Assembly: GCA_037074615.1 (NCBI GenBank)
Contig: CM073569.1
Location: 1,804,001-1,868,000 of the forward strand
DNA: 64,000 bases
Direction of reading: 5' to 3'
Origin: Leucaena leucocephala
Taxonomy: Eukaryota; Streptophyta; Magnoliopsida; Fabales; Fabaceae
The notes under the pieces are model-generated. The model did no database searches. It was not told the origin of the DNA and worked only from the letters and a program-made list of their open reading frames with translations. Below are positions 11,191-22,732 of the stretch, one piece after another (the first letter of the stretch is position 1; every line of letters begins with the position of its first letter). A program made the position numbers and the translations under genes.

Positions 11191-12748
11191 ATGCCTCTAC
11201 CTCTCTTAGCTTCCTTCCTTCTCTTCTTTCTTCCTGTTTAAAGCTCCGTTATCACTTGCACACATCATCAACAACAAGAAGCTCATCTCTCCACACACGA
11301 CGGCCCTCCCAAAATCATACCCTCTCATTGGTTCCTATTTCCACTACAGAGCTAACTTCGACCGCCGTGTCCAGTGGTTATCTGATATCATCCTAATATC
11401 GCCCGCCAATACCTTCGTCCTCCACCGCTTCCCAGGCAAGCGAACTGTCTTCACCGCCAATCCCGCCGTCGTGCAACACATTCTCAAGACCCGTTTCCCA
11501 GTTTACCAAAAAGGCCAAGGCTTCCGACGAATCCTCACTGACTTTCTAGGAAACGGTATCTTCAACGTGGACGGTGACACCTGGAAATTCCAAAGGCAAA
11601 TCGCAAGCCATGAGTTCAACACAAGATCCTTGCGTAAATTCGTCGATCATGTCGTGGAAACCGAGCTCAACGATCGCCTCGTTCCCATTCTGGCCACTGC
11701 GGCAGCCCAAAACCAAGTCCTTGATCTCCAAGACATCCTCCAACGATTAGCGTTCGACAACATTTGCAAAGTCGCTTTCGGGTTCGACCCGGAGTACCTG
11801 ACACCATCACTGGGAGAGAGCAAGTTCGCTCAAGCTTTCGACGCTGCCACGGAGATCAGCAGCAGAAGGGCTGCTCACGTGCATCGCTTAGTCTGGAAAA
11901 TAAAGAAGCTTCTCGACATTGGATCCGAAAGAAGACTACGATTAGCGATCTCTGAAGTGCGCGAATTCGCTAAGAACATAGTGAGAGATAAGAAACGCCA
12001 GCTCGCCGAGGGGGCTTCTCTTGAATCAGCCGACATGTTATCAAGGTTCTTGAGTTCGGGCCATTCCGACGAGGACTTCTTGACGGATATAGTAATCAGC
12101 TTCGTATTGGCAGGTAGGGACACCACTTCCGCCTCTTTAACGTGGTTTTTCTGGCTTCTTTGGAAGAACCCAGAAGTGGAGAAGAATATAGTGAAGGAGA
12201 TGAGGGAAAAATCAGAAGTTCCTATGTACGACGAAGTGAGAGATATGGTATACACCCACGCAGCGTTGAGCGAGAGCATGAGGCTGTACCCGCCGGTGCC
12301 CATGGACTCGAAAGAAGTAATGGACGACGACGTTTTGCCAGGTGGGACCACCGTGAAGAAGGGCATGAGAGTGGTATACCACGTGTATGCCATGGGAAGG
12401 ATGGAGAAGCTGTGGGGGAGCGATTGGGCGGAGTATAAGCCGGAGAGATGGTTGGAGAGAGAGGGAAGTGATGAAGATTCAGGGAAGTGGAGGTACGTGG
12501 CGAGAGATCCGTATAGCTACCCGGTGTTTCAGGCGGGATCAAGGATTTGCTTGGGGAGGGAAATGGCATACTTGCAGATGAAGAGGGTGGTGGGAGAGAT
12601 TCTGACGAGGTTCACGGTGGTTCCGGCGATGCCGGGAGGGATGGAACCACAGTTCGTTGCTTTCTTGTCCTCGAAGATGAAGGGCGGGTTTCCGGTCAAG
12701 ATTCGTTCTTCGCCTAAAACCGGCTATCAAGTTTCAAGTTGGCAATAG
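11191..12748 (+). pseudogene. CYP94A-like cytochrome P450 copy 2, nearly intact but with frameshifted anchor
   Basis: The expected ATG at 11191 reads MPLPLLASFLLFFLPV and then meets TAA at 11239. About 17 nt of the anchor, present in copy 1, are missing. From 11237 the other frame is open for 503 codons to the stop at 12746-12748, beginning FKAPLSLAH. It has no in-frame ATG until 12035. That frame keeps every catalytic landmark: I-helix AGRDTTS, ExxR in ESMRLYPP, PERW, and the heme loop FQAGSRICLGRE with Cys at 12548-12550. The family hydroxylates fatty acids (CYP94A) or jasmonoyl-isoleucine (CYP94B/C) at the omega end on the ER. Overall likeness favours CYP94A. CYP94 genes usually lack introns, so splicing is an unlikely rescue. 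Either this is a recent pseudogene or translation starts unconventionally. Confidence 0.85.
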
Positions 12749-12869
12749 GGAATTGTACTTTTTATTTGATTATTAAATATATGATATTATATGGTGAGAA
12801 TAAATCAATCATGTAAATAAAAAATATATTATGCAGCGTCACTGACCGCCAGCCACGACTGAACCATTA

Positions 12870-13374
12870 TTAAACTTAAAAAAATGAGTCAGCCTGCAGG
12901 CTAAGATGGGTTGGAGTAACCCGCAGGCTATATAGCCTACTATTTTTTTTTTTAATTTTTTAATATTTTTAAAAAAATATTTTTAAATTTTTAAAATATT
13001 AATAAAAAATTTTAACGTAATATTAGGATAATAAAAAATTATTAATATTATACTCTTAAAATTTTTTATTTTTTATAAAAAAATTTAAATTTTATAACTA
13101 TAAATTTAAATAAATATTAACATAATATTAGTTAATTATAACATATCAACATATATTAATAAATAAATAATTATTTTTACTAGTATTTAATAATATAAGT
13201 ATTTAAAGTAATATTTAAGTAAAATAAATAATAATATTAATAAATTTAAAAAAATAGGCTGACGAGTTGAGAGGAGGCGGGTTGTACAACTTGTCCTAAA
13301 ATAGGCTGACAAAATACTAACCTAAACTCACTCCATTTATATATAAAATGGGTTGAGCCCAATTTATCAACTAT
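12870..13374. mobile_element. Non-autonomous hAT derivative (GC-capped, AT-core family)
   Basis: Short G+C-rich ends carrying 'gcctgcaggct' and 'gggttgagccc' motifs enclose a roughly 300-bp AT core also present, partly reversed, at 24650-24950 and 36030-36295. Flanks AACCATTA and AACTATTA match at 7 of 8 positions. The terminal repeats are degraded, so borders are inferred from the flanks. Confidence 0.6.
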
Positions 13375-13849
13375 AACTATTATGTTATGAAATATTTTTC
13401 CCCACCACTTTATTAAAAGTTAAACGGCCTTTTTATCGTTTTTATATATTTTTTAATATATAATATATTTAATTAATAAAATTATATTAAAATAATTAAT
13501 TAATATGATATATTTTTAAATTATTTTAATTATCTCTTTTAATTTTTTTTTAATTATTATTGATAGAGTATTAATTAGAGAATATTGCTATTGGTACGTG
13601 TGTATTTATTTTTTAACTTTAAGGCAACTATTTTTATACCTCTTTAAAGCTTTAGCCCTTTTACTAATATTTGTTTGCTTTTTCTTGATACTTTTTAATG
13701 GATTTTAAATAGCAAATGGAAATTTCTTAAATTAATCATACACTATTATTTTTTTCCTTAACTTATATTATCATTCACGTCCCATGGGGAAGGATGTCGT
13801 TAAAGGAAGAGGTTCAAGTGGGCCCACTAGTAGAGTCAGACTTTACTAA

Positions 13850-14320
13850 GTGCTGTTTTAGAAATCCTTAAATTAAAATTAAAAAAAAAATTGACTTAGC
13901 CTTTAGATTAATTTTTTTTAAAATAAACAGTTATATTTGTCTAAAAACTTTTGAATCAAACTATAATTTAAAATTAAAATTTTAGATAAGTTACTGAGAC
14001 AAACTTATGGAACAATAAAAGAGTTTATAGACTATTCAATTACTATTTTACCTTTACTTTTTCTTACATATTTTCTCTCTCATCTTTCGTCTCCACCCTC
14101 TTTCCTCTCTCTTCTCTCTTCTCCCATATCTTCTATTTTTAATAAAATCATAACATTTTTTATAATTTTTCAATTACAAAAGTCTTTTAGGTAATAATTA
14201 TCTAAACACTCATTTATTCATAACCATTTTTTTCTATAAGCTATTCTCTGAACACCCTTTTCTAAAGGCGTTAAAGCTTTTTTTTATAATTTTTTTTTAA
14301 ACTATTATCCAATTAAGCCC
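13850..14320. mobile_element. MITE remnant, pyrimidine-rich family
   Basis: Shares the block order 'gactattcaattactattttacctttactttttcttac', then a CT-rich tract, then 'ctaaacactcatttattcataaccatttttttc' with the element at 15137-15656. Ends are unclear. Confidence 0.5.
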
Positions 14321-14349
14321 CAAATGATAAGGGCGAAGGTATATTTTCC

Positions 14350-15100
14350 TTAAACTTTATGTGTGTTAGGATAGGATTTTAAAAAAATGCTTATGAAAAA
14401 AAATTTAGACAACTTTTGAAAAATGACTTTTTGATAATAGTTTTATAAAAAAAATAATGAATAAATGAGTATTTTTATAATTATTATCAAAAGAACTTCT
14501 GTGATTGGTGAATTATTATAAAATGTATATAATAAAAAGAAAAAAAATTATTTACTGTGCACATAAATGATGACGTTTTCATTTCCCTATATCCAACGAC
14601 TTCCAGCTAGAGAGCATTGATAACGACAGACACCGACAAGCACAAACCTCCAGACAGCGAAGCATCTCCAACCATCGATGAGTACCGACCCCCAACCAGC
14701 GACTAGCACCGATCACTGATGACAAGCACCGACCCTCAACTAAGGACCATCACAGAGCACCAACTAACATCATCACTGTCTTCTTCCTGTCCTTCTACAG
14801 GTGAGCAAACAGCAACTGTGGTGAGTAGTGAGTAGTAGACATCTTTGCAGAGAGAAGAGAGAAGGGAGAAGTGAGGGAGGAAGGAGAGATGGTATAAAAA
14901 ATATAGATAAAATAGTAATCGGGTAGTATATAAACTTTTTTACTATTTTATAAGATATTCCTAATAGTTTGTATAAAATTATAGTTTAGTCTATAAACTA
15001 TTTTGAATAAATATAACTATTTATTAAAAAAAAAATAAAACAAAATAAAATTTAAGTTAGAAATCATTTTAAAACTGAGAGCCATACAAACATGCCCTTT
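14350..15100. mobile_element. MITE-like unit carrying a G+C-richer insert
   Basis: Outer parts resemble the neighbouring MITE family: 'tgtgttaggataggatttta' on the left and 'ttttaaaac...catacaaacatgccc' on the right. The middle (about 14570-14830) is much richer in C and lacks relatives in the window. It contains repeated CCGAC/CACCGA words such as 'gacaccgacaagcac' and 'gacaagcaccgaccctc'. Confidence 0.45.
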
Positions 15101-15136
15101 TTCTGTTTTGGGAAGCCAGTTTTCTTTGACTTCATA

Positions 15137-15656
15137 GGGCCTGTTTGGTAAGTTATCAAACCGCGATTTTAAAAGGGCTTTTGGCCCAAACCTCGGTTTG
15201 GGAAAATTTCAAAACAAACAGGCTTATTTATCTATAAGTGCTTTTGGACAAAACCATAGTTTAAAACCATGGTTTTGAATAAGCTATTTAAAATAGCTTT
15301 TTTAACAGTAAAAGCACTTATGGACTATCTAATTACTATCTCACCCCTACTTTTTCTTACACCCTCTCTCCTCTCTCATACTTTTTCTTACACCCTCTCT
15401 CCTTTCTCCTCTCTTCCTTCTCTCCTCTCTCTTCTCTTTTCTCTAACTCCCTCCTCTCTTTTACTTTAAATCAAATCATACCCTTTTTGGTAATTTATCA
15501 CCACAAAAAATCATTCTAAAAATAACTATCCAAACACCTATTTACTCAAAACCACTTTTTTTCCATAAACTCTTCTCCAAAAATCATTTTTCATAAGTTG
15601 TCCATAAGCTATTTTTTTCCATAAGCCCTTTTTTAAAATTCTTTCCAAACATGCCC
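15137..15656. mobile_element. Tourist/Harbinger-like MITE
   Basis: Inverted ends GGGCCTGTTTGG (left) and CCAAACATGCCC (right) with a possible 3-bp ATA duplication. The interior has the family's CT-rich tract (about 15350-15440). It is homologous, reversed, to 53740-54273. Confidence 0.7.
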
Positions 15657-16502
15657 ATAACAAGCTTGGTGGTCAAAACTCGAGAGAAAATTTGGAATGT
15701 TCGTGTTTCCACTTCAGAGCTTGGACAACAAGCGAGAAGTTGCCAAAAGAAAGCATGCATGAAAGAAAAGTGTAAGAAGCTCCTAATATTTTTCTTAAAA
15801 ATGCTAACTCGTCACTAACGTGGTTGAATCTAATATAAAAAGTTAATCTTTCCTAATATAATAAATTAATATTTAAAAAATCTCAGAGGTATATACATTT
15901 ACAAAAAAAAATGTTAATTCTTCGCACCTTCTATTGTTAACTAATAGGGTCAGGGTCTGAAAAATTTATTATACTTATATGATGTAAACTCTGGCAGCTG
16001 GCGAGGTTAGCTGCTGACCGGTGGGGGTTTGGGCTTTTTCTTAAAAAAAATATGAGGGTCAATTTTATAAAATGACAACATTTTAAAATCTCATTTTAAT
16101 ACTTGAGATTATTAAATTCTAAATTGTTAAAATGGAACGTTTAAATTCATTAAATTAGTTTTTTTTGTAAAAAATATTATGTGTCAATTTTTTAAAATAT
16201 TATTTTTTAATTATTTACGTCAAATACTACGCTATTGATAAAACTATTATTCTTTAATATACATAATTAATTCAAATAATTTAAAAATTATAAATTTTAA
16301 AAATAAAATTAATTAAAATTTTATATTTAAAATAAAAATAACTTGAGTTCGGTGATGCATTTATCACATGTTGATATACTAATAATTATTAGGGTGCTTC
16401 ACGTATCAATATTGTCAAATTTAACTGTACCTCAGAAAATATTTATAGTATTTCTTTTAGTCAACTGCAGCTCAAGTTTGACGAACTTGCAGTGCTCACG
16501 TA

Positions 16503-16510
16503 TGACGTCA
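16503..16510. promoter_or_regulatory. TGACGTCA palindrome upstream of CYP94 copy 3
   Basis: Exact octamer, 184 bp before the ATG at 16687. A TATA-like CATAAATATCAATGG follows at about 16550 and recurs in the copy 4 promoter near 19645. Confidence 0.6.
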
Positions 16511-16686
16511 TCGCCGGCACTTTCATTTCATGCGCCAACTTCACTCAAACATAAATATCAATGGCCGATTCCTCTTCATCTCCCAAAACCCAAAGGCAAA
16601 CATATATCTCATACAATCTTGACTCTGTCTCACTTACACTCTTCCTTTGTTCTCAGTTCCGTCATAAACCTTCAACATTCAACACC

Positions 16687-18224
16687 ATGCCTATACAACT
16701 CTCAGCTTTCTTCTTTCTCTTCTACTTTCTTCCTGTTTAAAGCTCCGTTTTCACTTGCACACATCAAGAAGAAGAAGAACAACAACAACAAGCTCATGTC
16801 TCCACCCACGACCGCCCTCCCAAAATCATATCCTCTCATTGGTTCCTATTTTGAATATATAGACAACTACCACCGCCGTATCGAGTGGTTCTCTGATATC
16901 GTCCAACTATCGCCGCCAATACCTTCGTCCTCCACCGCTTCTTTGCCAGCGAACTGTCTTCACCAGCAATCCCGCCGTCGTTCAACACATTCTCAAGACC
17001 CGTTTCGAAGTTTACCAAAAAGGCCAAGCCTCCCGTAGACCCTCTCTGACTTTCTCGGCAACGGAATCTTCAACGCGGACGGTGACACCTGGAAATTCCA
17101 AAGGCAAGTCGCAAGCCATGAGTTCAACACCAGGTCTCTGCGTAAATTCGTCGAACATATTGTGGACACCGAGCTCAAACATCGCCTCATTCCCATTCTG
17201 GCCACGGCGGCAGCCCAAAACCAAGTTCTCGATCTCCAAGACATCCTCCAACGGTTCGTGTTCGACAACATTTGCAAAATCGCTTTCGGTTCGACCCGGA
17301 GTACCTGACACCATCACTGGGAGAGAGCAAGTTCGCTCAAGCTTTCGACGATGCCACCGAGATCAGTAGCAGAAGGGCCGGTATGCCGCATCCCTTAATC
17401 TGGCAAATACAGAAGCTTCCTGACATTGGATCCGAAAGAAGACTACGATTAGCGATCTCTGAAGTGCGCGAATTCGCTAAGAACATAGTGAGAGATAAGA
17501 AAAGCCAGCTCGCCGAGGTTGCTTCGCTTGAATCAGCCGACATGTTATCAAGGTTCTTAAGTTCGGGCATTACGACGAGGACTTCGTGACGGACATAGTG
17601 ATCAGCTTCATATTGGCAGGCAAGGACACCACTTCAGCTGCTTTAACGTGGTTTTTCTGGCTTCTTTGGAAGAACCCAGTAGTGGAGCAGAAGATAGTGA
17701 AGGAGGTGAGCGAAATATCAGAAGCCCCTATATATGATGAAGTGAAAGATATGATATATACACACGCAGCGTTGAGCGAGAGCATGAAGCTGTACCCGCC
17801 GGTGCCCATTGACTCAAAAGAAATAATGGCCGACGACGTTTTACCAGATGGGACCGCCGTGAAGAAGGGAATGAGGGTGGTATACCACGTGTACGCGATG
17901 GGAAGGATGGAGAAGTAGTGGGGCAGAGATTGGGCGGAGTATAAGCCGGAGAGATGGTTGTAGAGAGAGGGAAGTGATGAAGATTCAGAGAAGTGGAGGT
18001 ACGTGGCGAGAAATTCGTATATCTATCAGGTGTTTCAGGCGGGACCAAGGATTTGCTTGGGGAGGGAAATGGCGTACTTGCAAATGAAGAGGGTGGTGGT
18101 TGCCATTTTGACGAGGTTCACGGTGGTTCCGGCGATGGCGGAAGGAGTGGAACCAAAGTTCAGCTCCTTCTTGACCTTCAAGATGAAGGGCGGTTTCCCA
18201 GTCCAGATTCATTCTCTGGCCTAA
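16687..18224 (+). pseudogene. CYP94-type P450 copy 3, multiply disrupted
   Basis: The ATG reads MPIQLSAFFFLFYFLPV and stops at TAA 16738-16740, the same anchor lesion as copy 2. Further damage: lost bases around 16905-17035, a one-base deletion at about 17288, another near 17570, an in-frame TAG at 17916-17918 in 'GRMEK*', and a TAG at 17961-17963. Homology nevertheless runs to the normal C-terminus. The I-helix (AGKDTTSA) and heme loop (FQAGPRICLGRE) remain readable in separate frames. Certainly not translatable as a whole. Confidence 0.9.
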
Positions 18225-19801
18225 AACCGGCTATCCAAACCCATAAAGAATTGAACCTTTTATCTTTTATGTGATTTTTTTCTATCGTAAGAGTAAATCA
18301 TTCATGTAAATAATAATAAAAAAATATTATTTTACTTCGTTTTTAGTTAATATATACTCATATTATGTTACTTTTTGTTGAAAGAGATCTCTACATCTTG
18401 TAGCAAACGCGCAATAAAAAATATAAAATTATAACTGAACCATTGCATTCAGGTGGGCCCATTAATAGAGTCAAACCTTATTTGTTGCGAATGTACATTT
18501 TCCTTCCAAAACTCAAAAGAGAAAACGTGATAATGAAACTAAACTAAACCTAAATTGTCCAAATCTAATTCGACTCTGGGATGATTTGGATCCTCTCTAT
18601 TCCTTCCTTTTATCTATGAGTTACTGCCTCCTAACATTAGAGTTAAATAATATAGGTTTACTCTGATATTAAATATAATAACTTAATTTATTTTATTTTT
18701 TAAATTTATAATTTTATTCCTAAACTATTCATATTAATTGTAATTATAAAGATATTTTTATCAAGAGCTAGTTATAATACATATTATTAAAAAAACTAAT
18801 ACACATTTATAATAAATAACTATTTTTTAATATTAAGGAATTAGTTATCTATGTACTTAATATTTTAATATTTAGTCCTATGATTATGCCTCCTGGTATC
18901 TTTTGAGAATGGTTTGTTTAATCTTAGAAAACATGAATACAGACAAAATAAATCTTCAGTAACTCGGATAATTTAAAACTCATTTTCCCAGCAATTGTTA
19001 CATCAAGTTTGCCCAATGTTAATAACACTTTTAGGTTGTAATACACTAATCAATCCTCCATATTCTACAAGGCATAGACATAAACACGTTTGCCTTGCCT
19101 TCTCTCACCTTTTTTCTTTTGACTATAAGCTTATTTCACATTTCAAAAACACCCCTTTCGTGGCAAATCCATGTGTGTATAAATATGAATATTGGAAGAT
19201 CTCTTTCATCTACGTATCCAAAGCAAATTGCATCGTCCTTTTTTGGCACCCCCTAACAAGAAGTAAGATTTACCCTATTACACTGTTATTTTACTAATAA
19301 TAGTTCACATTGCCCTTCCAATTACTATTATTATTATTATTATTAGTATTAATATATGTAATTAATAAGAATGGTTTGAGAAAATTATAATACCCTACGA
19401 GCACTGTTCAATTTAATACTCCATGTACACACACACACACACATATAAACACGTATGGCCGCTTTGCAAATCCAAACACACAACAAACATCCCTTTCATG
19501 GACCAACTTGACCGGAGAAGAACCTCTCCTTTTCTTTTTACCTTCTCTTACTTCTTTTTTTACACTAATTATTGCATCAAATTTTTTATAACAAGAGGGG
19601 AAAGAAAAGAAGAGGTTCCTCTTCCCAATCATGACGCAAACACGTGCATAAATATCAATGCTGGATTCCTTCATTTCCCAAAACCCAGAAACAGAGATCT
19701 ATATCTCATAATCTGACTTGCATTACTATATTCGAAGTTATTGTTCCTTTGTTCTCAGTCCTGTTATAACCCTTCACAGGCCTTCAACATTATTCAACAC
19801 T
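18225..19801. other. Spacer between CYP94 copies 3 and 4
   Basis: No coding region is supported; mostly AT-rich sequence. A (TTA)n-like tract lies at about 19323-19345 and a (CA)n tract at 19427-19443. From about 19490 there are blocks shared with other CYP94 promoters: 'catccctttcatg', TGACGCAA at 19632-19639 in place of TGACGTCA, and 'cataaatatcaatg'. Confidence 0.55.
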
Positions 19802-21332
19802 ATGCTTATACAACTCTTCGCTTTCTTATTTCTCTTCTTCTGTCTTCCTAAGATTTTCTTCTTCCTCTTCAAAGCTCCATCACTTGCGTGCATCAACAAG
19901 AAGAAGACGAACAAGCTCGGCTCTCCCTCTCGACGGCCGTCCCAAAATCTTACCCTCTCCTTGGTTCCTATTTTGACTATAGAGCTAACTACCACCGCCG
20001 TATCCAGTGGTTCTCTGATATCATCCTAATATCGCCCGCCAATACCTTCGTCCTCCACCGCTCCCTCGGCCAGCGAACTGTCTTCACCGGCAATTCAGCC
20101 TTGGGGCAACACATTCTCAAGACCCGTTTTCCAGTTTACCAAAAAGGCCAAGCCTTCCGCGAAACCCTTGCTGACTTTCTGCAACGGAATCTTCAACACC
20201 GACGGTGACACCTGGAAATTCCAAAGGCAAGTCGCATGCCATGAGTTCAACACAAGATCTTTGCGTAAATTCGTGGATCATGTCGTGGAAACCGCGCTCA
20301 ACGATCGCCTCGTTCCCATTCTGGCCACGGCGGCAGCCCAAAACCAAGTCCTTGATTTCCAAGACATCCTCCAACGGTTCGCGTTCGACAACATTTGCAA
20401 AATCACTTTCGGGTTCGACCCGGAGTACCTGACACCATCACTGGGAGAGAGCAAGTTCGCTCAAGCTTTCGACGCTGCCACGGAGATCTGCAGCAAAAGG
20501 GCTGCTCACGTGCATCGCTTAGTCTGGAAAATAAAGAAGCTTCTCGACATTGGATCTGAAAAAAGATTAAGATTAGCAATCTCTGAGGTTCGAGAATTCT
20601 CTAAGAAGATAGTGAGATAAGAAACGCCAGCTCGCCGAGGGGGTTTCTTTTGAATCAGCCGACATGTTATCAAGGTTCTTAAGTTCTGGGCATTCCGACG
20701 AGGACTTCGTGATGGACATGGTAATCAGCTTCATATTGGCAGGCAAGGATACCCCTTCAGCTGCTTTAACGTGGTTTTTCTGGCTTCTTTGGAAGAACCC
20801 ATAAGTGAAGGAGGTGAGCGAAATATCAGAATCCCCTATATATGATGAAGTGAAAGATATGGTATATACACACGCAGAGTTGAGCGAGAACACGAGGCTG
20901 TACCCGCCGGTGCCCATGGACATAAAAGAAGTAATGGACGACGACGTATTGCCACATGGGACCGCCGTGAAGAAGGGGATGAGCGTGGTATACCACGTGT
21001 ATGCCATGGGAAGGATGGAGAAGCTGTGGGGGAGCGATTGGGCGGAGTATAAGCCAAAGAGATGGTTTGAGAGAGAGGGAAGTGGTGAAGATCCAGAGAA
21101 GTGGAGGTACGTGGCGAGAGATTCGCATAGCTATCCTGTGTTTCAGGTGAGACCAAGGGTTTGCTTGGGGAGGGAAATGGCGTACTTGCAGGTGAAGAGG
21201 GTGGTGGGTGCCATTCTGACGAGGTTCACGTTGGTTCCGGCGATGGCGGAAGGAGTAGAACCACAGTTCATCTCCTTCTTGACCTGCAAGATGAAGGGCG
21301 GCTTCCTAGTCAGGATTCATTCTTTCGCTTAA
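19802..21332 (+). pseudogene. CYP94-type P450 copy 4, multiply disrupted
   Basis: Unlike copies 2 and 3 it keeps a full-length anchor (MLIQLFAFLFLFFCLPKIFF). A frameshift follows at about 19925, then a 2-base loss at about 20180, a 2-base loss at about 20615 ('gtgagataag' for 'gtgagagataag'), and an in-frame TAA at 20802-20804 next to a 15-base deletion. The terminal segment reads to a normal C-terminus, but the heme loop is FQVRPRVCLGRE: the invariant Gly of FxxG is Arg. Other landmarks (KPKRWFER, GRMEKLWGSDW) are present. Confidence 0.9.
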
Positions 21333-21980
21333 ATGCAATATGAAACATGCAAAATATTATTTTTATCATGAGACTGAATCAACAATCAACTATACAAATA
21401 AAAATATAAAAATTATTATTTATGGTTTTTTTATTACAATTTTGTTGTTTTTACCACTAAGGTTGATTGCTTGGAAATGGATTTTCATCAAGATTCTGAC
21501 AATCGGGTGAACCAATTTACCTGTCTCAAATAACTGGATTGGCTCAAAACTTAAAAAATACGAGTAATATAACAAATTTTCTTTTTCCGAACTGATAAAA
21601 AGAAACAGAAAAAACTTAGCGCGTAATTTATCCTTCCCTGAATTCACGATAAAAATATGAGAAATTATAGTTTAATATTTTAAACTAAATGAATTTCTAA
21701 ATTATAAATTACAAATAGAGTGATTTCCAATGCCAATACCTTAAAATTTATAAAAAGTGTATTTATCAGAATGTTTTTCGCCAACTATACCATTCTTAAT
21801 TTTCTACTATTACCTTGATTCAATATATGTAATTTATAAGAAAACATCGGATAACAATTAAATAGTATCATTTTGTTTCCCTCCCGGATAAGGCTTCTAC
21901 GGGTCGATTGCTTTTGACGCGTTTTCGCACATCTTAGCGGTCAGCCCATATATATTCCCCCGACACGATACCCTCCTCCA
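21333..21980. other. Spacer between the CYP94 array and the proline-rich protein gene
   Basis: AT-rich with no coding region. From about 21890 base composition becomes more balanced, marking the promoter of the next gene; TATATATTCC near 21948 is a possible TATA element. Confidence 0.5.
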
Positions 21981-22732
21981 AATTTCCCTCTTCTCTCCGG
22001 TGCTATAATTTTGTGAATTTCTGATCGTGTCTACCAAGGAATCTGTGAGTTCCTTTTACATTGAATTGATTGTTTTCTCTGACCTTTTCCTTGAGATTGC
22101 TCCGAATTCTGTTGCTTTCTGGTTTGCTTGAACGGTGTTGCATGTTCTTGCAAAAGCAAATTTTTTTTATTGCCGATTGTCCTGACATCTATTTTGCGGA
22201 TTTCTGAATAGCGAATAAAAGTTTTCTGATATCGAGTGCCTGATCTTTCGGGTATTTCTTTCCTTTGAATTCTTTGTGCTGATCCATGATCCTAGGTCAA
22301 CATCTTTAGAACCCAGATCCCTTTATTCAGTGATGTTGAGATGGTTTGAACTGGGATCAGAATGGTTTATCTGTTAGATTACATTTTTGATATCTTGAAT
22401 AATGTTTTTGCATTGTCTTCTCTTCGATTATCCTGACCAGAATGAGGAAGAATTCATTGTTGCAGAGACCATTCTTCATCCATTACTTGGTTTTCCCCCA
22501 CTTTCCTGAAATATGACATTAGCAATCTGGCATCTTTGGCATAATGTGACTTGCTTGGATTTTAGAATTCTTATCTTGGGTTTGATTACGTTTCTTCCCC
22601 TCTCTTTTTCACAGAAATATGATTCCTTTTCTCCATGTATACTGTGCCTCGTTTTATGGATCAAAGTTCAAGACATTATCTCTTTTTGTTGTCAATTTTG
22701 TTACCAGGAATCATCAGCCCTTTGCTTGAAAG

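Larger units (their letters stand above)
12749..16686. other. Spacer between CYP94 copies 2 and 3
   Basis: No coding region. The stretch holds an hAT derivative (12870-13374) and three MITE-like units in a row (about 13850-14320, 14350-15100 and 15137-15656). The CYP94 copy 3 promoter begins at about 16400. The remainder is AT-rich and unrecognised. Confidence 0.6.

Noticed and set aside
12222..12569. Minus-strand frames across the CYP94 copies
   Set aside because: They are antisense shadows of G+C-rich P450 coding sequence, repeated in all copies, with no independent homology.
11471..12748. A functional 425-residue P450 starting at 11471
   Set aside because: The codon there is GTG, and homology continues upstream in the same frame to 11237 without an ATG. 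The product would lack the anchor and hinge.
16343..17038. A 231-residue plus-strand protein upstream of CYP94 copy 3
   Set aside because: It is the copy 3 promoter and 5' part read in a shifted frame; the FKAP and PKSYPLIGSYF peptides reveal it as P450 pseudogene sequence.
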